This document shows, piece after piece, positions 18,107 through 25,877 of a stretch of DNA of 64,000 bases. Under the pieces are notes generated by a model. That model ran no database searches, was not told the origin of the DNA, and saw nothing but the letters and a program-made list of their open reading frames with translations. Source of the stretch: SLRI01 sp036796215 (GTDB taxonomy: Bacteria > Pseudomonadota > Alphaproteobacteria > Geminicoccales > Geminicoccaceae); the NCBI GenBank assembly GCA_036796215.1, contig DAIRDJ010000006.1, positions 1 through 64,000 on the forward strand. The letters are read 5' to 3'. Made by a program: the position numbers and the translations under genes. Position 1 is the stretch's first letter. Each line of letters starts with the position of its first letter.

Positions 18107-18155
18107 ATCGACTCATTTCCCGGGTTACGTGTCGTATATCGACTCATTTCTCGGG
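18107..18155. repeat. 18-base direct repeat, two copies
   Basis: ATCGACTCATTTC followed by C/T and CGGG occurs at 18107-18124 and 18138-18155 with one mismatch. ACGTGTCGT at 18127-18135 has its reverse complement at 18170-18178. Confidence 0.8.
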
Positions 18156-18244
18156 ATATGGCGCATCAAACGACACGTCCCGAACGCCAATGCGTCGCCA
18201 GACGACGCATGATCCAGGCAATTGTTGGAAGGCATATGATTCAG

Positions 18245-18261
18245 CATAAGCGTTGCTTATG
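18245..18261. repeat. Inverted copy of the 17-base palindromic motif (copy 2)
   Basis: CATAAGC, GTT, GCTTATG: the exact reverse complement of 18082-18098. The two copies bracket 180 bases and could be the ends of a small non-autonomous element. Confidence 0.85.
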
Positions 18262-18269
18262 GGAAGAGG

Positions 18270-18316
18270 CACGGGGAGGCAGCGCCTCCCCGTGGGCCCC
18301 TCCGGTCCTTTGGGGT
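18270..18316. repeat. Partial hairpin element, copy E (eroded)
   Basis: A perfect 11-bp stem, CACGGGGAGGC/GCCTCCCCGTG with an AGC loop, is at 18270-18294, followed by GGCCCC... TGGGGTGG. This matches the order and composition of hairpins 3 and 2 of the 70-bp element in the orientation of the copy at 34711. Confidence 0.6.
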
Positions 18317-18682
18317 GGTGCGGGTGTAGCAGCTTCAAGCCCTGACCGGCACGTCGTCGAGAGGCCAAGAGGTTAAAAAGGGAGGCATCCCCCTCGGCCC
18401 GCTTGGCTCTGGTCCAATGCCGGCCTTGTATTCCTCTGTCGCGATTCCAGCTCACGACCGCAAAGAAAGACTTGAGGTCGTCGAGAGGCTAAGTAAGCTG
18501 CGGCGATTACTCCCAAGGTCCCTTCAGATCGAATTCGCCGCCGATCGTCTGTTTCCTCAATCTCCAACGTGCCACGGCGAAAAAGGCAAGACAAAGCAGA
18601 TAGAAGTGCCAAAACGCATTCCATTTGATGCGAGAAATGGCGAGGATCTATCCCAGGGGGCTTTTAAATAAGATTGGATTCG

Positions 18683-18814
18683 ATGGAGTTCAATACGTTG
18701 TCTGAAAACGCCGGAATGAGTAAGCCCCCTGACGGTGTGGGCGCAAAAAGACCCCAGGAGTCTTCTTCGGCTGCCAGTCTCGAGACCGAGGCGCTCGCAC
18801 GTGAGGGCTCCTGA
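18683..18814 (+). CDS. Small ORF directly before the ParE remnant (possible antitoxin remnant)
   Basis: A 43-codon ORF ends with TGA immediately followed by the ATG of the ParE-like remnant, the spacing typical of toxin-antitoxin pairs. The predicted peptide has no ribbon-helix-helix or other antitoxin DNA-binding pattern; only its acidic end (SLETEALAREGS) recalls antitoxin tails. It is probably a remnant or chance frame. Confidence 0.25.
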   Translation: MEFNTLSENAGMSKPPDGVGAKRPQESSSAASLETEALAREGS

Positions 18815-19139
18815 ATGCACCGGCTCGTCCATCTGACAGCAGCCGAGCGCGATGTCGTTCACATCTGCCGCAATTTCGCTCGGGAAAGCAGGAGCATCGA
18901 GACGGGCCGGCGCTGCGGCGGCGCTGCGCAAGCAGTGTGTGAAGCTTGCGAACTTGCCGGGAGGTCTCGGTGTTGCCCGTCCGGAGCTTCGTCCGGACAT
19001 CCGTAGTTTCGCGCACAAGGGCTACGTGATCGTTTTCCGCTACAGTCGAGATCGGCTAGAGGTCGTCGCCATTCTCGAAGGCCATCGCGACATCGATGCC
19101 GTCTTTGCCGACCGCTCGGGCTTACGAGCCGGCTCATGA
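18815..19139 (+). pseudogene. ParE/RelE-type toxin remnant, frame broken
   Basis: The first frame reads MHRLVHLTAAERDVVHICRNF, the start of a ParE-family ribonuclease/gyrase toxin. From about 18900 the family sequence continues one base out of frame: ALRKQCVKLANLPGGLGV, RPELRPDIRSFAHKGYVIVFRY, EVVAILEGHRDIDAVF, ending at 19139. One extra base around 18885-18910 explains the break. No intact antitoxin is present. The region is less GC-rich than its neighbours and is flanked by eroded hairpin elements in opposite orientation. Confidence 0.7.
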
Positions 19140-19152
19140 AGCGTGTCGCTTG

Positions 19153-19218
19153 GCCCCACCCCTCGAGCGAGCACCAACCAAAAGGAACGGTGGGGCGTGG
19201 GGAGGCTAGCCTCCCCAC
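19153..19218. repeat. Partial hairpin element, copy D
   Basis: GCCCCACC (19153-19160) pairs with GGTGGGGC (19189-19196), then a 22-base perfect palindrome with arms GTGGGGAGGCT lies at 19197-19218. These correspond to hairpins 2 and 3 of the 70-bp element; hairpin 1 is missing. It sits just downstream of the M23 peptidase stop on the minus strand. Confidence 0.65.
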
Positions 19219-19235
19219 ATTTCTTCAGCTTTTCT

Positions 19236-20531
19236 TCAACTGCCGAGTGCCCTGATCAGCTGCCTTCCGGCGCTGATGAAGCGGGCGGGGTCTTTGGGGG
19301 TGTCGTCGAGGCGGACTTCGTAGTGGAGGTGGCGGCCGGTGCTGCGGCCGGTGTTGCCGATGATGCCGATGGCTGTGCGCAGGCTGACCTGGTCGCCGGG
19401 CTCGACCAGGGTGCGGCTGAGATGGGCGTAGCGGGTGGTGATGCCGTGGCCGTGGTCGATCTCGACCATGATGCCGTAGCTGCCCATGCGGCCGGCATGG
19501 GTGACGCGGCCGGGCGCGGTGGCCATCACCTCGCTGCTGGGGGGGGCGCCGAAGTCGAGGCCGTTGTGCAGCGCCTGGCGGCGGGTGATGGGGTCGAGGC
19601 GGGGGCCGAACCGGCTGGTCTGGTGGTAGTGGTCGAAGGGGGCGGCGAGCGGAATCGCACTGAGCAGCCGCTCGGCCGCCTCGAGCCTGCCGATATCGTG
19701 GGCGAGCTCCTGGACGAGCGGTGTCGTGCGGCCGGAAGGGGACTGCGTCGTTGCCGGCTGGAGGAGGGGCAGGAGCGGGCCGCCGAGGCCGCTGTCGGTG
19801 GTGGTGCCCGGGGCCCCTCGGGTGAGCAGGCGTTCGGGCTTGATGCCGGTATGGTGCAGGACGGTCTCGATGGCACCGAGCCGGTCGCCGATCCATGCGG
19901 CGAGCCAGCGGGCGGTGGCGTCGCGGTCCGCCTCGAGCCCGGCCAAGCGGTTGGTAGCGGTTTCCAGCCGCCAGCGCAGGCCCTGCTCGAGGCGGACCGC
20001 CTGCTCGCGGGCCGCGTCGACGGCGATCAGGCGGGTTTCGAGGGCTTCACGCTCGCGCTCCAGGGCGAGCCGCTCGCGCTGGGCGGTCTCCAGCCAGCGT
20101 TCGGTCTCCCGCGCCCCCTGGTCGAGCAGCCGGGCCCGCTGGCGGGCGAGGTTGCGCTCGTCCTCGAGGGCGGCACGCTCGGCATCGACATGTGCGAAGG
20201 CCCGGTCGAGGGCAGCGTATTCGCGCTCGAGGGTGGCGGCCTGGCGCTCGCGCTCGTCGAGGTCGCGGCGAAGGTCGACCAGGGCGGAATCCAGCGCGTG
20301 GCGGGTGAGCTCGCGGCGCTCCAGCTCGTGCAGGAGCTCGGCCTCGCGCAGGAGCCCGGCCTCGCGCAGGTTGCGGGTTTCCAGCCGCTGCTCGATGACC
20401 CAGGCAGCGATCCCGCCGAAGACGGCGACGCTGGCCAGGACGTAGAGGACCAAAGCGGCGATCAGCCGCCCGTTCGGTCCGAGGTCGCCAATGCCCTTGG
20501 GCAGCTGAAAGGGACGAGGTCGTTGCGTCAT
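19236..20531 (-). CDS. M23-family peptidase with coiled coil (EnvC/NlpD-like envelope protein)
   Basis: The 431-residue protein has a short cytoplasmic start, one membrane anchor (about residues 24-45), a long coiled coil to about residue 215 rich in E, R, L and A, and a C-terminal LytM/M23 domain. The domain keeps the zinc and catalytic residues: SRFGPRLDP, ALHNGLDF, TRYAHLS and GRHLHYEVR. This layout is typical of factors that cut peptidoglycan directly or activate amidases at division. It is a single gene; the hairpin element copy D follows its stop. Confidence 0.92.
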   Translation of the reverse strand: MTQRPRPFQLPKGIGDLGPNGRLIAALVLYVLASVAVFGGIAAWVIEQRLETRNLREAGLLREAELLHELERRELTRHALDSALVDLRRDLDERERQAATLEREYAALDRAFAHVDAERAALEDERNLARQRARLLDQGARETERWLETAQRERLALEREREALETRLIAVDAAREQAVRLEQGLRWRLETATNRLAGLEADRDATARWLAAWIGDRLGAIETVLHHTGIKPERLLTRGAPGTTTDSGLGGPLLPLLQPATTQSPSGRTTPLVQELAHDIGRLEAAERLLSAIPLAAPFDHYHQTSRFGPRLDPITRRQALHNGLDFGAPPSSEVMATAPGRVTHAGRMGSYGIMVEIDHGHGITTRYAHLSRTLVEPGDQVSLRTAIGIIGNTGRSTGRHLHYEVRLDDTPKDPARFISAGRQLIRALGS

Positions 20532-20599
20532 CGACCGCCAGGGCCTCCGTGTTGCTGAGCAGCGATGCCGGCCATGATGCGCGAGGAGGATTGAGATCC

Positions 20600-20669
20600 G
20601 GTTAACGCGCTGTCCCCGGTTAACGCGCTGTCCCCGGTTAACGCGCTATCCCCGGTTAACGCGCTATCC
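20600..20669. repeat. 18-bp tandem repeat, about 3.9 units, starting at the ugpC stop
   Basis: The unit GGTTAACGCGCTGTCCCC starts at 20600, 20618, 20636 (with A for G) and 20654 (partial). The ugpC stop codon (20664-20666) lies inside the last unit, so the array runs downstream from the stop in an 18-base phase. Units 3 and 4 carry TAG, and units 1 and 2 carry CAG at the same place. Confidence 0.95.
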
Positions 20670-21758
20670 ATTGTGTGCCATGCGGCTGCCGGTCTCGGGG
20701 TCGAAGAGGTGGAGGTTCGCCGGCTGGAGGACGAGGGTGAAGCGGTCGCCGCCTTGCACCGGGTGGTCGCCGGCGAGGCGGACGGTGACGGTCTGGCCGT
20801 CCGCGAGCCTGCCGTGGGCGACCGTGTCCGCACCGAGGAGCTCGATCCACTCGATCTGGACGTCGAGCTCGCCCGGGCTGTCGGCACCGTTGCCGTTGAC
20901 CGCCTCGCCCAGGTGCTCGGGGCGGAGCCCGACCCGAACGCGCCTGCCGGCGTGGTTCGCGAGTGGGTGGCCGAGGGGGAGGTGGGTGCCGCCGAAGGCG
21001 ACCGTGCGGCCAGCGGCGTCGATCTCGCCGTCGAGGAGGTTCATGGCGGGCGAGCCGATGAATTCGGCAACGAAGAGCGAGGCTGGGCGGCTGTAGACCT
21101 CGACGGGGGCGCCGATCTGCTCGACGACGCCGGCGTTGAGGACCATGAGGCGGTCGCCCAGGGTCATGGCTTCGACCTGATCGTGGGTGACGAAGATGCC
21201 CGTCGTCTTCAGCCGCTTCTGCAGCTGGCGGATTTCGTGGCGCATCTGGACGCGCAGCTTGGCGTCGAGGTTGGACAGTGGCTCGTCGAAGAGAAAGGCC
21301 TTGGGCTCGCGGACGATGGCCCGGCCCATGGCGACGCGCTGGCGCTGGCCGCCGGAAAGCTGGCGGGGCTTTCGGTCGAGGAGCTCCGAGAGGCCGAGGA
21401 TCTTGGCGGCGTCGGCCACGCGCTTCTCGATGACGGCTTTCGCTGTGCCGAGGTTCTTCAGGCCATAGGCCATGTTCTGGCGCACGGACATGTGCGGGTA
21501 GAGGGCGTAGTTCTGAAAGACCATGGCGATGTCGCGCTCGGCGGGCTCGAGGTCGTTGACCAGCCTGTCGCCGATGTGGACGTCGCCCGAGGTCGCGGTC
21601 TCGAGGCCGGCGATGATGCGCAGGAGGGTGGACTTGCCGCAGCCGGAGGGGCCGAGGATGACGAGCAATTCGCCGTCGTTGATGCGGACCGAGACCTGCT
21701 TCAGGACCTCGACGCGGCCGAAGTTCTTGACGATGTCGGTGACGGTGACTTCGGCCAT
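20664..21758 (-). CDS. ugpC: Glycerol-3-phosphate-type ABC importer ATP-binding protein UgpC
   Basis: The 364-residue ATPase has Walker A GPSGCGKST (36-44), Q-loop VFQNYALYPHM, signature LSGGQRQRVAMGRAIVREP, Walker B AFLFDEPLSNLD and the switch histidine in FVTHDQVEAM. After about residue 235 comes the OB/TOBE regulatory domain of the MalK/UgpC group. It drives the importer formed by the two permeases encoded upstream. Last gene of ugpBAEC; a 70-bp hairpin element separates it from ugpE. Its stop codon is embedded in a tandem repeat. Substrate could be glycerol-3-phosphate or a related phosphodiester or sugar. Confidence 0.93.
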   Translation of the reverse strand: MAEVTVTDIVKNFGRVEVLKQVSVRINDGELLVILGPSGCGKSTLLRIIAGLETATSGDVHIGDRLVNDLEPAERDIAMVFQNYALYPHMSVRQNMAYGLKNLGTAKAVIEKRVADAAKILGLSELLDRKPRQLSGGQRQRVAMGRAIVREPKAFLFDEPLSNLDAKLRVQMRHEIRQLQKRLKTTGIFVTHDQVEAMTLGDRLMVLNAGVVEQIGAPVEVYSRPASLFVAEFIGSPAMNLLDGEIDAAGRTVAFGGTHLPLGHPLANHAGRRVRVGLRPEHLGEAVNGNGADSPGELDVQIEWIELLGADTVAHGRLADGQTVTVRLAGDHPVQGGDRFTLVLQPANLHLFDPETGSRMAHNG

Positions 21759-21783
21759 GCTCGAGCCCTATTGAAGGAAGGAA

Positions 21784-21853
21784 TGCGGGGGAAATGATTT
21801 CCCCCGCGCCCCCTCGAAATTTCGGTGGGGCGCGGGGAGGATCATCCTCCCCG
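21784..21853. repeat. 70-bp triple-hairpin element, copy A
   Basis: Three adjoining hairpins: 21784-21806 (arms GCGGGGGAAAT/ATTTCCCCCGC), 21807-21830 (GCCCC...GAAATTTC...GGGGC) and 21831-21853 (arms GCGGGGAGGAT/ATCCTCCCCGC). The whole 70 bp is the perfect reverse complement of 34711-34780. It lies between ugpC and ugpE. The flanks are AAGGAATG before and CATACTT after. Confidence 0.97.
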
Positions 21854-21874
21854 CATACTTTTACGCTTTCTTCA

Positions 21875-22723
21875 TCATTTCTCGGTATCAACGAGGCCCT
21901 TGACGAAGAGCCGTTGCATGAAGACGACGACGAGGACGGGCGGGATCAGGGCGAGGATGGCGACGGCGGTGATGAAGTGCCATTCCGGCTCGTTTTCGGC
22001 GGCGACCACCATGCGCTGGATCGCCATGACGATGGTGTACATGCTCTCGTCGGTCGTGATCAAAAGTGGCCAGAGATATTGGTTCCAGCCGTAGATGAAG
22101 AGGATGACGAAGAGCGCGGCGATATTGGTGCGGGAGAGAGGCAGGAGGATGTCCCAGAAAAACTTCATCGGTCCGGCACCGTCGACTCTCGCGGCTTCCA
22201 CGAGTTCGTCCGGGACGGTCATGAAGAACTGGCGGAAGAGGAAGGTGGCGGTGGCCGAGGCGATGAGTGGCAGGATCAGGCCGGTATAGGTGTTGAGCAG
22301 CTGGAGCTGGGCCATCACCTCGTAGGTGGGCAGGATGCGGACCTCGACCGGCAGCATCAGGGTGATGAAGATGGTCCAGAAGGCGAGCATGCGGCCGGGA
22401 AAGCGGAAATAGACGATGGCGAAGGCGGAGAGCAGCGAGATCGCGATCTTCCCGATGGCGATGCCCATGGCCATGATGAAGGAGTTGAGCATCATGGGTG
22501 CGACGGGCCCGGAGCTGGCGCGCTCGAGGCCGGTGCCGAGGACGGCCGAATAGTTCTCGACCATGCGTTCGCCCGGGAGCATCGGAATGGGTGCCCTGAG
22601 CACGTCGTGCGGCCACTGGGTGGAGGCGACGAAGGTGACGTAGATCGGCAGCGCCACGATCAGCACGCCGAGGATCAGCGTGACGTGGACGAAGGCGGTG
22701 AAGAGGGGGCGGTTTTCGATCAT
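21875..22723 (-). CDS. ugpE: ABC importer permease UgpE
   Basis: The 282-residue inner-membrane protein has six helices and the permease signature for ATPase coupling, ELVEAARVDGAGPMKFFWDILLPL. ENYSAVLGTG and QWPHDVLRAP in the first periplasmic loop match UgpE. It pairs with UgpA to form the channel. No clear Shine-Dalgarno sequence lies before the ATG; the hairpin variant B ends the upstream intergenic space, so expression may depend on read-through from ugpA. Confidence 0.93.
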   Translation of the reverse strand: MIENRPLFTAFVHVTLILGVLIVALPIYVTFVASTQWPHDVLRAPIPMLPGERMVENYSAVLGTGLERASSGPVAPMMLNSFIMAMGIAIGKIAISLLSAFAIVYFRFPGRMLAFWTIFITLMLPVEVRILPTYEVMAQLQLLNTYTGLILPLIASATATFLFRQFFMTVPDELVEAARVDGAGPMKFFWDILLPLSRTNIAALFVILFIYGWNQYLWPLLITTDESMYTIVMAIQRMVVAAENEPEWHFITAVAILALIPPVLVVVFMQRLFVKGLVDTEK

Positions 22724-22735
22724 GGGGTGAAGGAT

Positions 22736-22842
22736 GTGGGGGAAATGATTTCCCCCGCGCCCCCTCGGTACTTGGCGCCGGTGCTTGGGACAGCCGCCAC
22801 CGCGAAGTACCGGTGGGGCGCGGGGAGGACCATCCTCCCCGC
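22736..22842. repeat. Expanded triple-hairpin element, copy B (107 bp)
   Basis: Hairpins 1 (22736-22758) and 3 (22820-22842) are nearly the same as in copy A. The middle hairpin (22759-22819) is enlarged, with inner arms CGGTACTT (22766-22773) and AAGTACCG (22805-22812) and a 31-base loop. It lies between ugpE and ugpA. Confidence 0.93.
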
Positions 22843-22859
22843 ATCTGTTTCTACTGCCT

Positions 22860-23744
22860 TCATCCGTACTGCACCCGGCGTTCGATGGAGCGGAACTGGA
22901 TGACGGTGAGGGTGATGACGATGGCCATGAGGATCACGGATTGGGCGGCGGAACTCCCCAGGTTGAGGCCGATGAAGCCGTCGCTGTAGACCTTGTAGAC
23001 CATGATGTTGGTGGCCTGGGCGGGGCCGCCGCGGGTGACCGCGTGGATGATGCCGAAGGTATCGAAGAAGGCGTAGACGATATTGACCACCAGGAGGAAG
23101 AACGTGGTGGGCGACAAGAGCGGGAAGATGATGGTGAAGAAGCGCTTGACCGGGCCGGCGCAGTCGATGGCGGCGGCCTCGATCAGGGATTTGGGGATCG
23201 CCTGCATGCCGGCGAGGAAGAAGAGGAAGTTATAGGAGATCTGTTTCCAGGCGGCGGCGAGGATGACCAGCAGCATGGCCTGGTTGCCGTCGATCTGGTG
23301 GTTCCAGGTGATCCCGACGGCCCCGAGCCACCAGGCGACGATGCCGACCGATGGGTTGAAGAGAAAGAGCCAGAGGACGCCCGCGATCGCCGGGGCGACG
23401 GCGTAGGGCCAGATCAGGAGGGTCTTGTAGGCGAGCGCCCCCTTGATGACGTGGTCGGCGACGGCGGCGAGCAGCAATGCCACGACGAGGCCGAGCAGTG
23501 TCACGCCGACGCTGAAGGTCGCGGTGACGCGTATCGAGCTCAGGTATTCGCGGCTGTCGAAGAGGTGGGTGAAGTTGTCGAACCAGACGAAGCGGACGGA
23601 GAGGCCGAACGCGTCCTGGATCAGCATCGACTGCCAGAGCGCCTGGCTCGCCGGCCAGATGAAGAAGACCAGCGTGATGGCCAGCTGCGGGGCGAGCAGG
23701 AGGTAGGGCAGCCAGCGGTGCCGGAAGACGACCCGCTTCTCCAT
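22860..23744 (-). CDS. ugpA: ABC importer permease UgpA
   Basis: The 294-residue protein has six membrane helices beginning WLPYLLLAPQLAITLVFFIWPA and the coupling motif SLIEAAAIDCAGPVKRFFTIIFPLL. The stretch FDTFGIIHAVTRGGPAQATNIMVYKVY is characteristic of UgpA and related sugar permeases. It forms the importer with UgpE, fed by UgpB and driven by UgpC. GAGCTGAG lies shortly before the ATG. A 58-base gap with its own short hairpin separates it from ugpB. Confidence 0.94.
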   Translation of the reverse strand: MEKRVVFRHRWLPYLLLAPQLAITLVFFIWPASQALWQSMLIQDAFGLSVRFVWFDNFTHLFDSREYLSSIRVTATFSVGVTLLGLVVALLLAAVADHVIKGALAYKTLLIWPYAVAPAIAGVLWLFLFNPSVGIVAWWLGAVGITWNHQIDGNQAMLLVILAAAWKQISYNFLFFLAGMQAIPKSLIEAAAIDCAGPVKRFFTIIFPLLSPTTFFLLVVNIVYAFFDTFGIIHAVTRGGPAQATNIMVYKVYSDGFIGLNLGSSAAQSVILMAIVITLTVIQFRSIERRVQYG

Positions 23745-23765
23745 GACTCAGCTCTTGGCCGGGAT

Positions 23766-23785
23766 GGGGGTGCCGGGGCACCCCC
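23766..23785. repeat. Short GC hairpin in the ugpB-ugpA junction
   Basis: Arms GGGGGTGCC (23766-23774) and GGCACCCCC (23777-23785) with a 2-base loop. It takes the same position between genes as elements A and B but differs in sequence; it may be an eroded relative or an independent stem-loop. Confidence 0.7.
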
Positions 23786-23802
23786 ACGCCATGGTCAAGC
23801 CG

Positions 23803-25134
23803 TCAGCCCTGCTGCGCCTCGAACTGGCGGATCAGCTCGTTGCCGCGGCGGACGGCCTCGTCGAGGGCTTCCTGTGCTGTCGCCTGGCCGGCCCAGACGC
23901 GCTCCAGCTCCTCGGCGATGATGTCGCGGATCTGCACGAAATTGCCGAAGCGCAGGCCGCGGCTGTTCTCGGTCGGCGGGTTCAGCGTGATCTGGCGGAC
24001 CGAGATGTCGGTGCCCGGGAACTTCTCGTAGAAGCCCTGCTCCGTGGTCAGCTCGTAGGCTGCCTGGGTGATCGGCAGGTAGCCGGTTTCCTGGTGGTAC
24101 CAGGCCTGGACCTCGGGCGAGGACAGGTAGGTGAAGAACTTCGCCACCCCCTGATACTCCTCGGCCTCGTGGCCCTGCAGCACCCAGAGCGAGGCGCCGC
24201 CGATGATCGAGTTCTGCGGGGCACCCTCGACGTCGGGCCAGTAGGGCAGCATGCCGATGCCGAACTCGAAGTCGGTGACGTTGGCGACCATGCCGGCATA
24301 GCCCGCCGAGCTTTCGGTGACCATGGCGCATTCCTGGTTGTAGAACTTGGGCATCGCCTGGTTGGTGCGGCCGCCATAGTCGAAGATCTTGGTCGTCTGC
24401 CATTCGCCCATCTTGGCGATGTGGTCGACCGCGGCCGTCTGGTTGAAGACGAGCTCGGTGCCGAGGCCCTCGAAGCCGTTGGCGAGCGTGCCGAGCGGCT
24501 GGTTGTGCAGCGCCGAGAGGTTCTCGATGTGGACCCAGCTCTCCCAGGCGGTCGTGAGGCCGCACGGGTAGCCGGCGGCCTGCAGGGCCGCTGCCGCCGC
24601 CTCGAACTCGGGCCAGGTGGCGGGCGGGCTCTCGGGGTCGAGGCCGGCAGCCGCGAAGGCGTCCTTGTTGTACCAGAGGACGGGTGTGGAGCTGTTGAGC
24701 GGCATCGACAGCATTCGGCCGTCGGCCGTGGTGTAGTAGCCGGTGACGGCCGGCAGGAAGGCCTCGGGGTCGAAGGGCTCGCCCGCGTCGGCCATCAGCT
24801 GGTAGACGGGGTAGATCGCACCGGTAGCGCCCATCATGGTGGCGGTGCCGACCTCGAAGACCTGGACGATGTGCGGCTGCTCCTGGGCGCGGAAGGCCGC
24901 GATGGCGCCGGTCATGGCCTCTGCATAGGACCCCTTGAAGGTCGCGATGACCTCGTACTCGTCCTGGCTTTCGTTGAACTCGCGGGCGAGGCGATCGACC
25001 CGCTCGCCCTGGGCACCGCCCATGGCGTGCCAGAACTGGACTTGCGTCTTGGCGTCGGCCGCGGCCGGGGCGAGCGACGTGGTGGCGAGCAGTGCGGCGG
25101 CAAAGGTCGCGGCGACGAGGGTCTTCTTCTGCAT
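23803..25134 (-). CDS. ugpB: Periplasmic substrate-binding protein UgpB
   Basis: The 443-residue protein starts at an ATG with a strong GGAGAAGGAGG upstream. Residues 1 to about 28 are a signal peptide (TLVAATFAAALLATTSLAPAAADA). The mature part is an extracellular solute-binding protein of the UgpB type: VQFWHAMGGAQGERVDRLAREFNESQ, MPLNSSTPVLWYNKDAF, GYLPITQAAYE and RVWAGQATAQEALDEAV. It delivers glycerol-3-phosphate or a related ligand to UgpAE. It is the first gene of the operon, with the best ribosome site, consistent with the excess usual for binding proteins. Confidence 0.94.
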   Translation of the reverse strand: MQKKTLVAATFAAALLATTSLAPAAADAKTQVQFWHAMGGAQGERVDRLAREFNESQDEYEVIATFKGSYAEAMTGAIAAFRAQEQPHIVQVFEVGTATMMGATGAIYPVYQLMADAGEPFDPEAFLPAVTGYYTTADGRMLSMPLNSSTPVLWYNKDAFAAAGLDPESPPATWPEFEAAAAALQAAGYPCGLTTAWESWVHIENLSALHNQPLGTLANGFEGLGTELVFNQTAAVDHIAKMGEWQTTKIFDYGGRTNQAMPKFYNQECAMVTESSAGYAGMVANVTDFEFGIGMLPYWPDVEGAPQNSIIGGASLWVLQGHEAEEYQGVAKFFTYLSSPEVQAWYHQETGYLPITQAAYELTTEQGFYEKFPGTDISVRQITLNPPTENSRGLRFGNFVQIRDIIAEELERVWAGQATAQEALDEAVRRGNELIRQFEAQQG

Positions 25135-25214
25135 GGGTATCCTCCTTCTCCCTGTGGCGGGATCATGCGCTGGGAGCCTTCGACCATGCAACTGTGACGC
25201 GCGTGTGACAGTCT

Positions 25215-25877
25215 TCACGATCGTGCCGCTTTCCGGCGTTGGGCCCAGGGCTCGACGATGCGGCCGGCGGCGGCTTCGGCGTCGCCCTGGTCGTGGGTGA
25301 CGAGGAGAACCGGCAGGCCCGTGGCGCGGGCGCGATCCAGGACGAAGCTGCGGATGTCGGCGCGCAGGTCGGAATCGAGGCTGACGAAGGGCTCATCCAG
25401 CAGCAGGGCTTTGGGCTCGGCCAGGAGGCAGCGGGCGAGCGCGGCGCGGCTCTTCTGGCCGCCCGAGAGGGTGCGGGGGTCGCGCTCGCCGAGGCCCTCG
25501 AGGCCGACCTCGGCGAGCGCCGCTTCGGCTCTGGCGTTGCGTTCTTTCCGGCCTTTGACGTGGCGGGGGATGGCGAAGACGAGGTTACCGGCCACGGTCA
25601 TGTGGGGGAAGAGCAGGGGGTCCTGGAGGAGCGGGCCCATGCGGCGCTTTTCCGGCGGCAGTTGGTCGAGGCGCCGGCCGTCGAGCGTGAGCCGGCCCTG
25701 GCCCTCCAGGCCCGGCGGGAGGGTGCCGGCGATCCAGGCCAGCAGGCTCGATTTGCCGGCGCCCGACGGGCCCATGAGGGTGACGATCTCGCCGGAGGCG
25801 ACGTCGAGGTCGAAGGCCTCCAGGAGTACGGTGTCGCCAGCGCGGATGGTGACGTTCTCGAGGGCGAGGCCGGTCAT
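25215..25877 (-). CDS. ynjD: ABC importer ATP-binding protein, YnjD-like
   Basis: A 220-residue ATPase with Walker A GPSGAGKSSLL, Q-loop LLQDPLLFPHMTV, signature TLSGGQKSRAALARCLLAEP and Walker B ALLLDEPFVSLD followed by LLVTHDQGDA. The frame continues upstream into the permease gene, but the ATG at 25877 overlaps the permease stop (25874) and gives the family length. It is the third gene of ynjBCD, a thiamine-ABC-like importer whose substrate has not been established. Confidence 0.9.
   Translation of the reverse strand: MTGLALENVTIRAGDTVLLEAFDLDVASGEIVTLMGPSGAGKSSLLAWIAGTLPPGLEGQGRLTLDGRRLDQLPPEKRRMGPLLQDPLLFPHMTVAGNLVFAIPRHVKGRKERNARAEAALAEVGLEGLGERDPRTLSGGQKSRAALARCLLAEPKALLLDEPFVSLDSDLRADIRSFVLDRARATGLPVLLVTHDQGDAEAAAGRIVEPWAQRRKAARS

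Larger units (their letters stand above)
17657..18682. other. Repeat-rich gene-poor region
   Basis: About 1 kb without a credible gene. Base composition is clearly less GC-rich than the surroundings at about 17900-18260 and 18400-18680. It holds a 21-bp periodic array (17953-18041), two inverted 17-base palindromic copies (18082-18098, 18245-18261), an 18-base direct repeat and a partial copy of the hairpin element (18270-18316). Small open frames exist on both strands but none has a ribosome site together with recognisable protein. Confidence 0.6.

Noticed and set aside
18144..18455. Minus-strand frame of about 100 codons
   Set aside because: It crosses the hairpin element and the repeats, has no ribosome site and encodes no recognisable protein.
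20528..20887. Open frame with DSALTG repeats on the minus strand
   Set aside because: It is a shadow of ugpC extended through the 18-bp tandem repeat in another frame.
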